Assembly (NCBI GenBank): GCA_023238725.1
Contig: CM041552.1
Location: 15,167,147 to 15,231,146, forward strand
Length of the DNA stretch: 64,000 bases
Source of the DNA: Scortum barcoo
Lineage: Eukaryota; Chordata; Actinopteri; Centrarchiformes; Terapontidae
Direction: 5' to 3'
Shown: positions 37,812 to 51,119 of the stretch, piece by piece
How the letters are laid out: the number at the start of each line of letters is the position of its first letter
Numbering within the stretch: position 1 is the first letter of the stretch
Program-made: the position numbers and the translations under genes
The notes under the pieces: model-generated
Databases searched by the model: none
What the model saw: only the letters and a program-made list of their open reading frames with translations
Told to the model about the DNA's origin: nothing

Positions 37812-38253
37812 AACGAACACCCTCATCCCGACATGCACTTAGGCGTACCGGGAACCTGAAGAAAAATATGGACATGACATCAGTGAGTTTCTGCTGAAAG
37901 TGACATTTTGAAGCTTTGACTTTAATTTGCTGCATGCTTCCATCCGTGACGAGTGCGGCTAATGCAACGCAACACGCTCCTGTTAAAGTCCTAATAGTTC
38001 CTTAATAAAAAAGAAAAATCACTGAAAAAGCCACAAAATAGCAAGTTAAATAAGTTGTTGAGGCCGTAACGTCTTCTGACAAAGAAAATGAATGACTTTG
38101 TACTTCCAAAAAAAATCTGGGACCTTCTGTGTGGATTTCTAAGCAGTTGGAGATTTTTTTGGAAGCGGCATCTAGCAACCATCACTTCTGCTCCATCTTA
38201 AGGCGCTTCCATATTGGCTTCAGTTTTTGGCCATGGTGGTTGCCACTTGGCAT

Positions 38254-38289
<36 letters not shown>
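38254..38289. repeat. (CA)18 microsatellite
   Basis: Uninterrupted CA run. Confidence 0.97.
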
Positions 38290-38292
<3 letters not shown>

Positions 38293-41200
38293 CCTTTCTA
38301 GGCTGGCTTTAAGGGAACTTGTGGGAGCGAGGTGAGGAGGCAGAGAGAGAAAGATAACAGAGAAGAAAACTTTATAAACATTCCGTTGTCTTTACTTGTG
38401 AACGCTGCAGTTTACAACGTGTTTAAATGTGCGCGTGTGCACGAGCAAACAAGCTGCGTGCTCGTACCGGTGCGGAGCTAGTCTGCATCGGGGCATGCCA
38501 GCCTACTGTTTTAGCATTCTCTCTGCTTTTGCCATAATTGAATGCAGAAGCCTTAGCTAGTGAGATAGCTTGGCCTCTGGTTACAGCCTGGAACTCCTGA
38601 TAGAAAACAGCTCATGTCCTGTGGGGCAGTTCGGTTTACAGCAGCACATACGGGGCTGAATGCAGGAATTTTCCTCACAATTTAGACACTTCCACTACCT
38701 TGGGTGTGTGTGACTGGCTTCACCAACATGTCAAGAATTTTGTTATTTTACCTTCAGAAAACCCCACACATTTCCATTCCAGTGTGTGTCAGTTTAAGAA
38801 ATGCTGGTAGAAGGTTGAAGCCCTTAAGAGTAACTACACAGGGCCAATCTGGTCCATCATCCACTCTACTATGAAATAGTTTTGAAAGTTTAACCATGGC
38901 CCGATCGAGTGTTAGAAATTAAAAGTGACAAGAAAACCCTTCATGAGATGTACCACTTCAACATTCCCTTTTCTGCTGGCCACTGTGTAATACTTACGAG
39001 TAGCCCAGGATTTGTCTTGCCTGGCGTCCATTCAGCTGGCCTGACTTCAACTATTGCAGTCAGTCTGAAAAAGCCTTTCCCTAGCAGCATATTCTTTCAC
39101 AGTTCAAGGACAGGACTTTGGGCGAACTAGCTCTCAGCAGCACCGCGAACCCAGCAACCCCTGGAAACTCAATGAACCCCACGCTGCTCTGAGCAACAGT
39201 GGAAAGCTCTGGACTGCAGAGACACACACACAAAACACACACACACTCTCTCTCTCAATGTGACCGAATGGTCCTCTTCCAGTGAGGCAAGAATTCTGAA
39301 TGGGCTGTGGGCCTTGATCTCGCACTCAGTCCAGAGGGATCCATTGTGGCTGTGTAATATATGAGATGAGATCCAGGGTAAAGGCTTCTTCTTTGTGAGC
39401 ACATTTGTAAAGAGGCACCTGATAGCTCCTTTGGCCTTTGTTAACAGTGTGAAGATAAGTTTCTTCTGTTGTTTGACAGATTGTGTGTAAACTGGGAGGA
39501 AGAGATCACATTTTTGAGAAGTGAACAGAAACAGATAAAATGAATAAAGGAGTGACAGAAAAAGGATGGTGAAAAGGAAACAGCGACACTAACAAGGTCA
39601 GAGATCGGTGCTGCTACAATAAATCAAACTGGTGACCATGCTCCTCCCTGACCAAATAGCACAATCTGGTTACTTGTCTCTTCAGCTCTAAACATGACGT
39701 GCAAAGAAAAAATTGCTTAATATTTAGGCTCACACTGCCCACTAACCTAAGCTAGCAAAAACTACACACTGAAGAATCTGAGTAAAATTGAAGCATTACC
39801 AGGAAATGTGACACCCTAGAGGGCAAGATGATGAGAAACACATGCATACACGACAAAGTATATAACATATATATTATGTTAATTATATTACAATTATTTT
39901 AGCCTGATTCAATGTGCGATCATTTTCACATGACAATACTGTGGCTTTCTTCTGGAACGTCAGCATCAAATGCTTATGCATTACAATGAGTGTCAGAAAA
40001 ACCTGTTTTCTATACTGCCTGGACATGCAAGGCTGAAGAGGAAATGGAAAGAAGCATGAGAATGAACACCAAAAGGTGCAAAGCAAAAAAAGGACTATAT
40101 GAAATTAATTTACATCCTCATTATACACCAATTACATGCATTGGTTGGTTTTTAACATGGCATAAAAAATGAAATTTTGCCTCTGGCAGATTAAAAAGCC
40201 TGTTGTGACAGAGAGCTGCGGCTTTTTCCCCACTAATGTAATTTTCAACCCCTTTTATTCCTTAGCTGTGTTCTTTTTCTGCTCACGATATGTTAAGCAT
40301 GCATACTTCGCGTACACAGAGGCCATCCCAGTGTGGAGAACACAGTGTACCAGAGGAGTGATTTATTACACAGAGCTGACGATTCCCAGGACAATTACGG
40401 CCAGCCTAAGCAACAGGCTGAAAATGGCTCCTCGGAGTGTGCACGCAGAGATATGCACATTATGTATGTGTGTATGAGTGACTCAAGCACAGTTGGCAGT
40501 GCACGAACGATAACTTAAGTCATGGAGGACAAGACCTGCTGTCCCCAGATTGAGTCATTAGTCTTGACATGCACGAAGAAACATCCCATATATGTTTGTA
40601 TTTCAGGTGTTGTCAGTTTTTCCTGAGGCAACACAGTGGCCACTTACGATGCAGATGGGATAAATATCTGTATCAAAGACAAACAAAAAGCAAAGAGTGA
40701 GGCAAAAAGGTGTGTTTAGCGGCAGTGAGGATGAGGTGGTGGTTAATTCGGGGTGAGGGTGAGGGCAAACATTAAAAGTGAGTTGTGGTTTGAGAGTAAA
40801 AGTTTAACCCAAGTGTTTCGAAAATGCAAAGTCACTGTGAGACTTTCAAATATAAATTATGAGCCGCTGACACTCTGTAAGACAGCCAAGTACTGTATCA
40901 TCATACCCTCATACAGAAAGCGGTTTGACTTCACAAGGACGGCGCTCCCCCTGGGGGATGGGAAACACCCTCATTTCTTTCCAGTGCAACCCAGCTTGTT
41001 TTGGGGGAGGGCAGCTGTGGGTTTGCTTTGATCCGTAATGGTTTTGCTCAGTAAATTTGACCGATATCTAATTGCTGAACTAGAATTTAAAAAAAAAAAG
41101 AAAAACACACACACACACACACCAAGGATGGAGAATGGATCAAATCTATGAACGCTTGCCAGTAACAACATATCCCAGAGGTCTGTGCAGGGAATGACTT

Positions 41201-43615
41201 GGCTAACACGAAAGAATGGGAAGCCCCATGAATCATTCCAAGAATGCCATTTCTTATCCAAAATCGATTGCAAAAAAATGCATCCAGTTTGTATTTTGAC
41301 ACTTGTACAGCTTCGGTGTCATGGGAATGCGCAGTAATATGCACAAAATATTTCTCCTGCAACACGAGACAGCTAAAAGCTAATGTGTGGACACTAGAAA
41401 CCTCTTCACAAAGATTTACGCCAGATTGAATATTGTATGTGAATGTAGGGCTATTAACACAGTCAAGGTTACTACAGCAGTTTTTTATACAGCCAGTATA
41501 ATCTTACATATGCTCTTGCTGTGCTTTGAGGATGAGAGAAGTTTTGCAACAGATTTGGACAAGCCTCTTATCTGTCCTCCCCATATCCATCTCACTCTAG
41601 TCTTTTTTTTTGTATTGCTGTAATCTATAATATTTTCCCTTGAAAGCCGCAAGCTTGGCAGAACACCTCATGTTAGCTTTATTACAGCAACCTTACGGCA
41701 CACCCTAGAGTAATTACTTCAGTGTAACACTCAAATATATCCAAGTCACTTTGTCCCATATCCAAATGATCCCTGTTTGAGAAGAAAAAAAAACTATGAA
41801 ATTCATTCTTTACATTACTCTGGCACTTCCACCAAAAATGCTCATGGGACAAAGTGGTGGATACTGGGACAAGACCTCAAACACTGTGTTTGTTCCTTTG
41901 AAAGAAAAAGGTTGTGTTCACTGGCATTTGTTAAGGACTTTACCTCCAATCAATATATCATTAATGACTGTACCAGTAATGTAGATTTTGTATGTAAGGA
42001 AATTTGTCATTACTCAATCGAGCCACCTCTAGCTCGACTTCCGTTGCTTCTGCGTTGTGTATGTGTTAAATGTGTTAAATTATTTTCCACTTCTGAATAC
42101 ACTAGGAACCATGCAGCACTTGATCAGTGTATATGTTTGACATGATCACATTTGCCAAAGTGTGCCATCGTCCCAATTTTAGCTGCTCTGCACTAGACTG
42201 TATGTGCACACCCAGCCCCCATAATCATTTACCCAAGCCATGACAAATTGCTTTCAAGTCAAGAGTGGATCAATATATTTGCCAGTGCTTTCCTCCTACT
42301 GACTTGAATGGGATTAGTGAGAAGAAAGCGTATGAATTTCAAAAGACATGCACACACACACAGACACACAAACAAACATAGCTGAGGAGTGATTCTGGTG
42401 AGGAGGCATGCTAACACACTAGCACTCTAACAGGGGAGCTTCATCGTTCATACTGCTTGCTTCTCAAAATGGCCAAGATTTGAGGGACAAGCTGAGAAAG
42501 ACTGGAACTGATTGTGAGTGTGCGTATATGTGTGTGAGGAATAATGTGTATGCATGAGGTATGTGAGTGAGCAAATGTATGCATGCATGGGGAGATGGGG
42601 GAGAAAGAAAAAAATAAATAAAGTCCACGCCCTGTTTTATAGAAGCGCAACCAGCTTGTTCTCTCACGACACACATGCCATGTAAATTATGAAATGCCAC
42701 TGCTGACATAAAATGAGGGACTGCATGCTGTGGAGTTCACATTCGTGTGCATCTATATTGTATAATCTGTTTTTGCCCGCAGCTGCTGTTTATCCTGATA
42801 TGAATTAACAATTCAAAACGAAGCCAGTTACAGTTGAAACTGGGAGAACAACTTCCAGTGGTAGAAAACAGCAACGTGCATGAGGTGTTCTTTAAAATGA
42901 AGCCCTGTTAAAGGCTAATGTGTTTCTCATAAGAGATTCTGTCTGTTACAGCTGTTCCCCTGGTAGGAAACATCTAGTAATGTCCTCAAGTGCAGTAATA
43001 AGAGGTTTTCCTTTAAATTGGGGGCCGAAGCTGGAGGGTTGGGGGTGAAGGAGAGGCATGCAGAGAAAGACAGCAGCAAGGGTGGGGCTCCTGAAACATG
43101 GCATAAACAAGTGACTCAGCCACACATACACACATACACATACACCATTGTGTCTCTACAAGGCATTTTTGCTCCAAAAATACACAAACACCACAGCCTG
43201 ACAGCAATTATGCCACAGTCTTTGTCCACACACGTGTGAAATTTTGCAGCCCTCTTTGATCCAGTGAGCAAAGCTTGCTAATGCGGTGATTTCCTTTAAG
43301 TGCATGATGGTGTTTGCTTAAGGAAGAGGTGATGTCAACTGGCAGGAAGTCAGCAGGTGGGAAAGTGGAAGAGGAAATGGCCCTTCCAGTAAAGTCCCGC
43401 AGAGTGTCTAAAAGGATTTTATAGTGAGCATCTGGAACTAGGAATGCATGGGAATAGTATAGAGTGTGTGTATGTGTGTGTGTTTGTGTATGAAAAGAGG
43501 AAGGCGGGGTGGTATCTGCCTCGGTGATGTCATCAAGTGAGACGCAGACATCCTGGTCCTGGCGTTCCCACCACGTACAGATGAGACAATGACGCAGCAT
43601 AACTCTGAAACTGTG

Positions 43616-43618
<3 letters not shown>

Positions 43619-43653
<35 letters not shown>
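43619..43653. repeat. (GT)17 microsatellite
   Basis: Uninterrupted GT run followed by an imperfect (GCATGC/GTGC) tail. Confidence 0.97.
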
Positions 43654-43654
<1 letters not shown>

Positions 43655-44819
43655 ATGCGTGCATGCGTGCCTGATGCAAGCTCCCTATGAAGGACATGGA
43701 CAAGTGTTTTTTTTACACATACAACCATTCGCACACGCATTTTACACACACACACACACTTGCACAGATCAAATCATCAAATCATCCTCTGGAAAATGTA
43801 ACTGAACAGGAGGGAGAGAGAAAGCTCTGGAGACAGTGAGATACAGAGAGAGGCGGGTGGAAGTAGGGGTGTGAACGCTGGGTAAAGGGGCCCAACATAA
43901 AGAAAAGATTTGTGTTCTTCCTCCGGCTGTCATCTCCCTTCCTACTGCTGGGAAGAAGTGTGTCAAAGAGTACATTGTTTCTCTCTATGTATCTGTTTGT
44001 GTTCATCCCTTGCTCTGGCTAAATGCCCCTGTAGTCCCCACGAATTCATCCTCCCTCTCTCCCTCGCTCTCTCACTTTCTGTATATATATTCTTTGTCAC
44101 CCTCCCCCTCTAACTAGCAGTTTAGTTAGGGCGCTGAAAGACAAGAAATGCCTGTAGGGCAAATGCATAAGAAGTGGCAGCTGCCCATGCATGGTACGAA
44201 TCCCGAGGATCTCCTCAGTATCATCCCATCACCCCACCCATCCTCCCTCCAGAGAAGGACAAAAACATGCTGCGGGCTGAACCGTGCTATAGATAATCTC
44301 TTTACTGACTTAAAATGTAATCTCCTTCACAAAAGATTTACATTTTAAAATGCAAACCAGCTGTTGACTACTTGCCAGACTGAATGGTCAGATTTAGAGA
44401 CATGAAATAATCTGTGAGGTGGCCACATTGCTTTCTCTGTTCAAATGGAAATTTTACACCCATGCACTTGATGTTGAGCTATTTAGGGTACATGACCTTG
44501 CAATAAGCTGAACAGAACCAAAAAAAAAAAGATAATCACATAGAAGGAAGTAATTCAACACTGAACTGGAGGGGTGATCAACTGTTAAGCACAAAGGAGA
44601 AAAAGAAGAAAAAGTTTGGTCCTCCGCTCCCTCTTCTGTCATTGCAAAGGCTTTGCAGGGTTTCCCCCAGGAATGTTTTTTTAGCCAAGGTGAAATAATT
44701 TCTGGAACAATTTAGCTAGTGGCTGATAGCCGAAACAGTAATCACAGACATTAAATGTATGGTATTGTTTTTCCTTTCCCACTTGGCTTCCACTAGCTGA
44801 AATACTATCACTTTTTCAG

Positions 44820-45180
44820 TTTGTATGGCAAACTTTAGGGTTGCCGAGTAACAGATCTGGCAGATCACAGGAGCACTATCATTAACTTGCTATCGTGTTT
44901 TTGGCCACCTGTCGAATGCAAGTCTTATGTTCACTCTCCTTTTAGCTCCTTTTTTGGTCTCCACCAACTCCCGGGGGAAATAGTCGGCTCTTTAGCCGCT
45001 AAATGATCCATCATGTTCACCAACTAATCGCTAACTTTGTTTGTCTGCTGTTTGGTGCTCAGGAGGCCATGTACAATGGGTTTTAGGAGCTTTTCTGCTG
45101 AAAACATCTGCCTGCTGCGGGCAGAAACTAAGTTATCAAAACAGAGAGTATGAAACTAAATGTAGGTGTGGGCCTGAAAA
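44820..45180. repeat. Probable interspersed teleost repeat
   Basis: Phrases such as ggtctccaccaactcccggg, taatcgctaactttgtttgt and aatgggttttaggagctttt are familiar from a dispersed percomorph repeat. No second copy is visible in this window, and class and boundaries are unknown. Confidence 0.35.
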
Positions 45181-48100
45181 TCTAACCTGTCTCAGATACA
45201 ACCTTGTGATACATTGCTGAGAAATACTGATTACAGTCATTTTAATGTTTTATATTGTAAAATTATGCAAATTTATTAATAAATTGTATTAACCATACTA
45301 AGTTGATTTGACATTTGACCTCTGCCTTTCACATTTGTGTGGAGACTTAACATTTACTTATCACATTCATTCACGCAGTCCACACCCAACATGTCTTCAG
45401 CTTGTCGTCTCCAGCTGCAGATCTGCAACCATAAAGGGTTGCCACGTAAATGTGGTTGGGTCCCCGTGCATTGTAGAGATCGCAATTTGGTTTATTGGTT
45501 CCTGGTTTTATAAGCTAAATTTCTCACTAGATTATAAGGTATTAAGAACCCCTCATCTGTTGCACTGGCAGACAATGAAATGATGAGCTGATGACAGTTT
45601 GATTGGTCAATGAAAAACCGTGGCAAGTGGAGGTCAACTGCAATCCAACCACAGGTTCATAATACATGTCCTGAACAGGGTGTATATCTGTGTGTATGGG
45701 GGGTGGGCTGGCGGGGGCATGGCTGGGGTATGTTAGACTTAAAAAAAAAAAAAAAAAAAAAGTGTTTGTACAAGTGTGTGTATCTGTGAGTGAGTGTGTT
45801 TCCTGCCGTTCTGGCCCCAGCTGTACCCAGGTGGCCTGAGAGCACAGCGTGCTAAGCTAACAGAGACGAGACAGAGATGTTCACCCTGAGTTAGTGAGCT
45901 GGAAGAACATTGTGGTCCGACACACATAATAATATGGAGCCACATTTTATCAACAAATGTCACAGCCTATTAAATATCTTTTATTACGTTGTACAGGTGT
46001 TCATGGAATACATTAGATACGACATGATGCCTGTATCCAGCAGTTTTAATTATTGAATAAAGCCTGTGCTAATGGTTTAGGTTACCACAGGACTAGACTG
46101 AGGTAATTACTGATGCCTTCACTGAAGTGAAAACTACCATCTAGGGTTTAAAGGGTTTTTAGGTTGCTAATGTCCTGACTTTTAAGGGTATTTAATTGAC
46201 AAATTAGTTTCACATGTTAAGTTCTCTGGTCATTTCTTCCTACGTCTACGTGTCAAGTCATAGCAAGTGATAATGCATGCAAAGAGTTTAACATTAAAAA
46301 GTTAAGCCAATGTGTTGAACTAAGCCGTGTCACTGTGTTAAAGCACACCAGCTGGATCATCTTTTCTTTAAGTCCTCCTGTGTTTCTTTCAACATGAGAC
46401 ATTACACACCTTGATTACTTAGATGTGGTCCAAGTGCCATGCAACACTTGCATCAGCTGTTTCCTCATGTTGTCCTGTCAGTTTTTCAGATTCCAATCTT
46501 TTAGAGACATTCACTTCAAAATTATATTAAAACAGAGAAAAGCAGAAAATCTCCTCATTTGAGAAGCTGAAATAGCAGCAAATATTTGCTACTTTTTTTT
46601 TGCTCAGTTAACTAACTTGCTGCTGCTTCATTTTCTGTCAATCAACCAAAACTCATTCTTCATAAGTATGCTGCATACAGGAAGACACCGTGACAAGTCT
46701 GACAGCAGTATAAGACGGTGCAGTCCACACCAAAGTAGTAATCTTATACTCACCACAAATCGTTCTGTCTGCAGTATCCTGATGAAGACGACTTGGTCAA
46801 GTCAACCTAATAAATTATTTACACCAGTTTTTGGAGAATGCGTCAACTCGTCGTTACTAGTTTGCTCCTATCACGTCACCCTCCTGCTTCTCCTTCACCC
46901 ATCTCTCGTACGCTTCGATAAGCTCTCTTCTTCTGCCTTTTATACCTTCACTTTATCCCTTTCTCTCCTCCTTATCCTGCACCGCTTGGTTGGTCAGTTC
47001 AGCAAGGCCAAGTTACATTCCTAGGATGCCTGCTACATATGGTCCACATTCCAGCCGGTCTGCCGAGAGGCCCACCACTCCTCACCGCTGGCCCTGCAGA
47101 GACCAGCCCAAAAGCTGAGTGTGCTACAGCGCCACTTCAGCCTAAAATAATCTCAACGCAGCTTTAGTTTAGCTCGGCCTGTGCCTGCATGAGGCTAAAC
47201 CTTATTCGTCTCAGAAAGCATAACTCAGAATAAAAGGTCCAACCTGAGCCGACAGTGAGGTTCAATTAACTAACTTTGCTTGCATATGGTATTTCTATCC
47301 CTGAGGCTACTAGCTCTGGCTATATCTTTGCATGTGTGTGCAAGCTCTACAAGGCACAACAGACCCTGTTCTTTAACTAGATTACCAACAGAAAAGTGTG
47401 AAAATTCATTAGAATAATTCAGAGGATCACCTGTACACAGACAAAATCATCTCATGGCTCGAATACTTTCTGTCCACGCAACTCCATGTCTGCGCCCTGA
47501 GAAAAGGCACGAATCTGAGGCCGAGTCGCAGACAAAACTGGCCATGATCAGGCTACCAAACTAGTGCATTTAGCAAATAAATGAATAATTTGTTGTTAGT
47601 TTTGCATATTTGTTGCAGAGAGAGAATGTTTCCAGTGAGCCGGCACACACAGAGCAACATGTGTCATACATATGAGTACGGAGCTGGCCTGTAAACCACA
47701 CACAGCCCCACTGAAGAGTGGTGACAATCTCTCTCCATATGAGGCAGCTACAATGTAGCCTGGGACGCAGTTGGAATACTGTTAGCGCTGCATCGCCAAG
47801 TACTATATCTTCGCCATGCTGCACACACCCACGCGTCCCTGTCCGGTGCATGTGTGCACATGCAAGCACAGACAGAGAGTACATCTGTCTCTCCATCAGA
47901 CGATATCATACACACACCTACATACAGCATGACAACACCTGCTAAGGAGCTTTGGTTGTCTTAACCAGACACAGACACAGCAGCCTTTCCACCCACTTAC
48001 AATTTCTGTACTCGTTATGCTCTTACAACCAAATACAGATATTAGGAGCGACATTTCAGTTCAACAAACAATGCTGCATTCATCCTAAAGAAAAAAAATT

Positions 48101-49293
48101 ATTTGCACAGGCTAGTCAAAGTTAGCTCTCTTGAGGCTATCTGGGTGTGGCCGTAAAAATGTGCAACCTCACTGCAGCTACCGCATTTCCACCGCAGATC
48201 CTCCCCTCTTTGATTGGCCATCAATAACAGTCGATGTTCAATCCTGCTCGGTTACACCAAGTCACTTGCTGGGTTGGTCGATCAAGTCAGCAGAGGAGGG
48301 GTGACTCATCAAATGACACATTTGAATATTCTATGGTTCTGATCAATGTCAGCGACTCTGGCGGGGCAAAATGGTTCCAGATCTCTCTGTGGTTATTTTG
48401 GAAAGTTAAGCAAAAGGCCTGTTAGTCAGGCTGAACCCTTCCCAATTCGGCGACCCACAAATACATGCACATTTGCATGAAATATGGCTAACGCACACAT
48501 ACACAGATAAATACACTCATACGCTCTGAAAATAATGTCTTTCAGGATGACTTGACATTTGACTTTGGATTATAGGGCACAGGGACACAAAATTGCTGGC
48601 ACAAACACCAAATTCCAATCTTTCTCCCCTCTTACATGCCCTCTCTGTCTGTGTAAGTGTGTGTGTGTGTATGTGTGTGCGTGTCTGGGGAGTGGCGCAA
48701 CGGACGTCACCGCTGGACGGCTGTATTAATCACATCAAACCATGCAGAGATAACGACTGTGCCAGCTAACCACTAACACACACATACGTACATAGGGCAA
48801 TCCAATGTGGCTAAACAATCAGAGCCCAGACAAAGCAAACATTTCGACAACATGGCAAAGGGGAGAAGGACAGAAGGAGGGCGGAAAAGAGCCCATAAGG
48901 GAGCAACTTCTCAACGGTACAGAGAGGTACATTATACTGGATGGTAGCAGGCAGGAGGATGTCTGTAGCGGTGAAGAGGATGCCATCTGAGCAGCGACTG
49001 AACTGAGGATTTATAAAGTCTTTAAATTCCTCACAAATCAGCAGTAATTACCTCTGAATTGCATGAATGCTATTGAGGCTGCACATCCAGCTTGCCTTCT
49101 ACTTGAAAAAATGTGACACTGATGTGCACTTCTGACCTGGACCAGATAACACGCAGTTTTCAGTCTAAGGTCGCTACGACTCTTTAACAATGGTGACTAT
49201 TTCATCCTTTTTTTTGCATGCCGGCCTTTTGAAGCTCACAGTGTGTCACTGTAAGCAAAGTCAGTGAGGCCTTGTAAATACGTTATCACGCCC

Positions 49294-49341
49294 CTATATA
49301 CGAATACGAACAACTTTATTGATCCCGAAGGAAATTGTTGG
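49294..49341 (-). mobile_element. Short LINE/SINE 3'-tail fragment
   Basis: On the minus strand it reads AATTTCCTTCGGGATCAATA followed by AAGTTGTTCG, a 3' tail widely seen in fish retroposons. Only about 48 bp remain. Confidence 0.45.
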
Positions 49342-50434
49342 CTATGTTGAATATGTGAGGCTGGCCCCAGCACTGCAATTCCTGCATGGAGGGCGAGTGG
49401 GACACACGTTGGGATCCTGAGTTTAATTCTTTAAAAAACACAGGCCGAGGCACTCAAATGGCATCCTCATAATCCAGGTGTGTCTAGTGGCCCGGACTCT
49501 GACCGGCCTGCAGCATCATGTATAATTCACTATTCATAGCCAAAGAGGGGATAATTACAGCAGGCCGGGCACTCTTGAGGGAAGGGAAGTCAGTGGGGGA
49601 AGCCGGAGTGAGCCCTGTGAGACTAACAAGCATTGCCAGAGCATCTCCAGCCTGGAAAGTGCATTTTCTTTGAGCCATCGTGTAGAATAGGAGGTGGAAA
49701 AAAAGGGGGCATTATTACTTTTGGAAAATGAGCAGCAATGGGAAGCTCTTGTGAATCCCTTAGAACTACAATCTCGTGAGGGGGGCAAGTCATCAGCCTG
49801 CAGAAATGGCCATGATTTGCACAAGGTCAAGTTATCCATCAGGAGCTTTTATGGCTCACAGAGATTAGAGACGACAAGGTCTGAGCCGTCGTTTGGCCGA
49901 CGTAGTCCGGGTGCAGGAGGAAAGAGAGAGAGAGAGAGAGCCGGCGGTTGCCGAACAGGACAGGAGGACTGGATGGGGCAGCAGCTGGTCCTCACTGAAT
50001 TATAACCAGACTTACGGGCCGCTGATTATATATGAGCTCTGGAGAATTAACTTTTGAGAAGTTGTCATATTTTAACCCGTTGCTCTCCTCGATGTCGAAA
50101 CCATGAAACTGGGATTGCATAAGTGGAGGTTCAAGGATCCCGAGCGCTGCCTATAATATTACATAATCCCTGCCCCTAGAATTGATAGAAAATAGGGGGC
50201 AGAGTACATAGACTGAGGTTGCAACAGGTTGATGAGCGAAGCACAATAATCAAGTGATCAATCAATGCAAGTGAATTAAAAAAAGGCGAGCTTTGAGGCA
50301 TAAAAACTACAAAATGTCACATGGCATACTACCTAAATAGTTAAAGTAGACAAACAGACCTAAATTTTGCTTTATGCCTTTACAACTGAGCCGTGAGCAC
50401 TCCACAGGTTGACACAAACACAACCTCCACTTAC

Positions 50435-50690
50435 CTCCAATTAAAGCCTCTGCTGGTACCCGGGAGGAGATCCCGATGCCCGACGGACGAAAGTTGGTTT
50501 AAAGACGAGGCGATCTACTGTCAGCACCTGGAGATACTGAAGGAGGAGGAGGAGGAGGAGGGGACAGCATAAGACAAGCTTGAAAAGGGAAATGAATGAC
50601 GCGGAGTGAGAGAGACAGAGAAAAAGAGGAGGAGGAGGAGGGGGGGGGGACTCTCCACATCCATGTTGCGCTACAAAGGGTGGGGCCTTG
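50435..50690 (-). ncRNA. mir22hg: Probable 5' exon of the mir-22 host transcript
   Basis: The sequence TTGGAG|GTAAGTGG on the minus strand is a near-perfect splice donor after base 50435. Upstream in the same strand is a GC-rich, pyrimidine-rich leader with (CCT)n runs and no conserved frame; the one ATG-initiated reading is a low-complexity Pro/Ser peptide. It lies just downstream of a CpG-rich promoter, and the next recognised transcribed feature on this strand is mir-22, so assignment to its host is the simplest reading. The 5' limit is arbitrary: transcription may begin near 52.1 kb, and a second donor-like GAA|GTAAGT at 51600 could define an earlier exon. Another unrecognised gene could own this exon. 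Confidence 0.4.
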
Positions 50691-51119
50691 AGGAATTCAC
50701 TCTGCTTTGCTCTCGACTTAAAGCTTATCTTAATTAGACTGCGCGGGGTCGGCCTGTCCGTGCACCCAATTAGGACTCACTGTGGGGTTTTTTAAAAAAG
50801 AAAAAAAATTAATGAAATAGATTCAAATAAAAGGCGTCGCTCGGGCGAGGTGCGACTCCTCGCTTTTCTCTGACAAGTCGGGCGGACCACTGTGATCTTG
50901 GAGAGCAACTCTTCAACATCCCTCCCTTTCTCTCCCCCAGCAACGATCCGAGACTCGCCGAAGACTTCGTCTGTCCAAAGACACACCCGCCCCATCCACA
51001 CTGTGCCACAAGACAGACGGACAGAGAGAGAGAGGGGCAGAGAGAGATCGGGGGGGGGGAAGATTTCTACATGTACAGGCCTCGGCCAAGAGACACGCCA
51101 CATGAAATCAGTTTCCTCA

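Larger units (their letters stand above)
37165..37855 (-). ncRNA. mir22hg: Probable 3' exon of the mir-22 host transcript
   Basis: On the minus strand a strong acceptor, tccatatttttcttcag, precedes base 37855. The mir-22 hairpin begins 44 nt into the resulting exon. In human MIR22HG the hairpin likewise lies within a downstream exon of a spliced non-coding RNA. The 3' limit is set by an AATAAA on this strand at 37188-37193, with cleavage expected about 20 nt later. A weaker donor-like ATC|GTAAGC about 200 nt into the exon could instead end it early. No conserved reading frame is seen. Confidence 0.55.
37856..50434 (-). other. Probable large intron of the mir-22 host transcript
   Basis: About 12.6 kb between a consensus donor (50435) and the acceptor before mir-22. 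It contains microsatellites (38254-38289, 43619-43653, poly-A 45741-45761), a probable interspersed repeat (44820-45180) and a short retroposon tail (49294-49341). No coding exon is recognised. 49440-49680 is GC-richer unique DNA close to the promoter and a candidate intronic regulatory element. Additional non-coding exons cannot be excluded. Confidence 0.4.

Noticed and set aside
46617..47024. 135-codon plus-strand open frame
   Set aside because: Low-complexity Leu/Ser-rich reading in AT-rich DNA, no splice context, no similarity I recognise.
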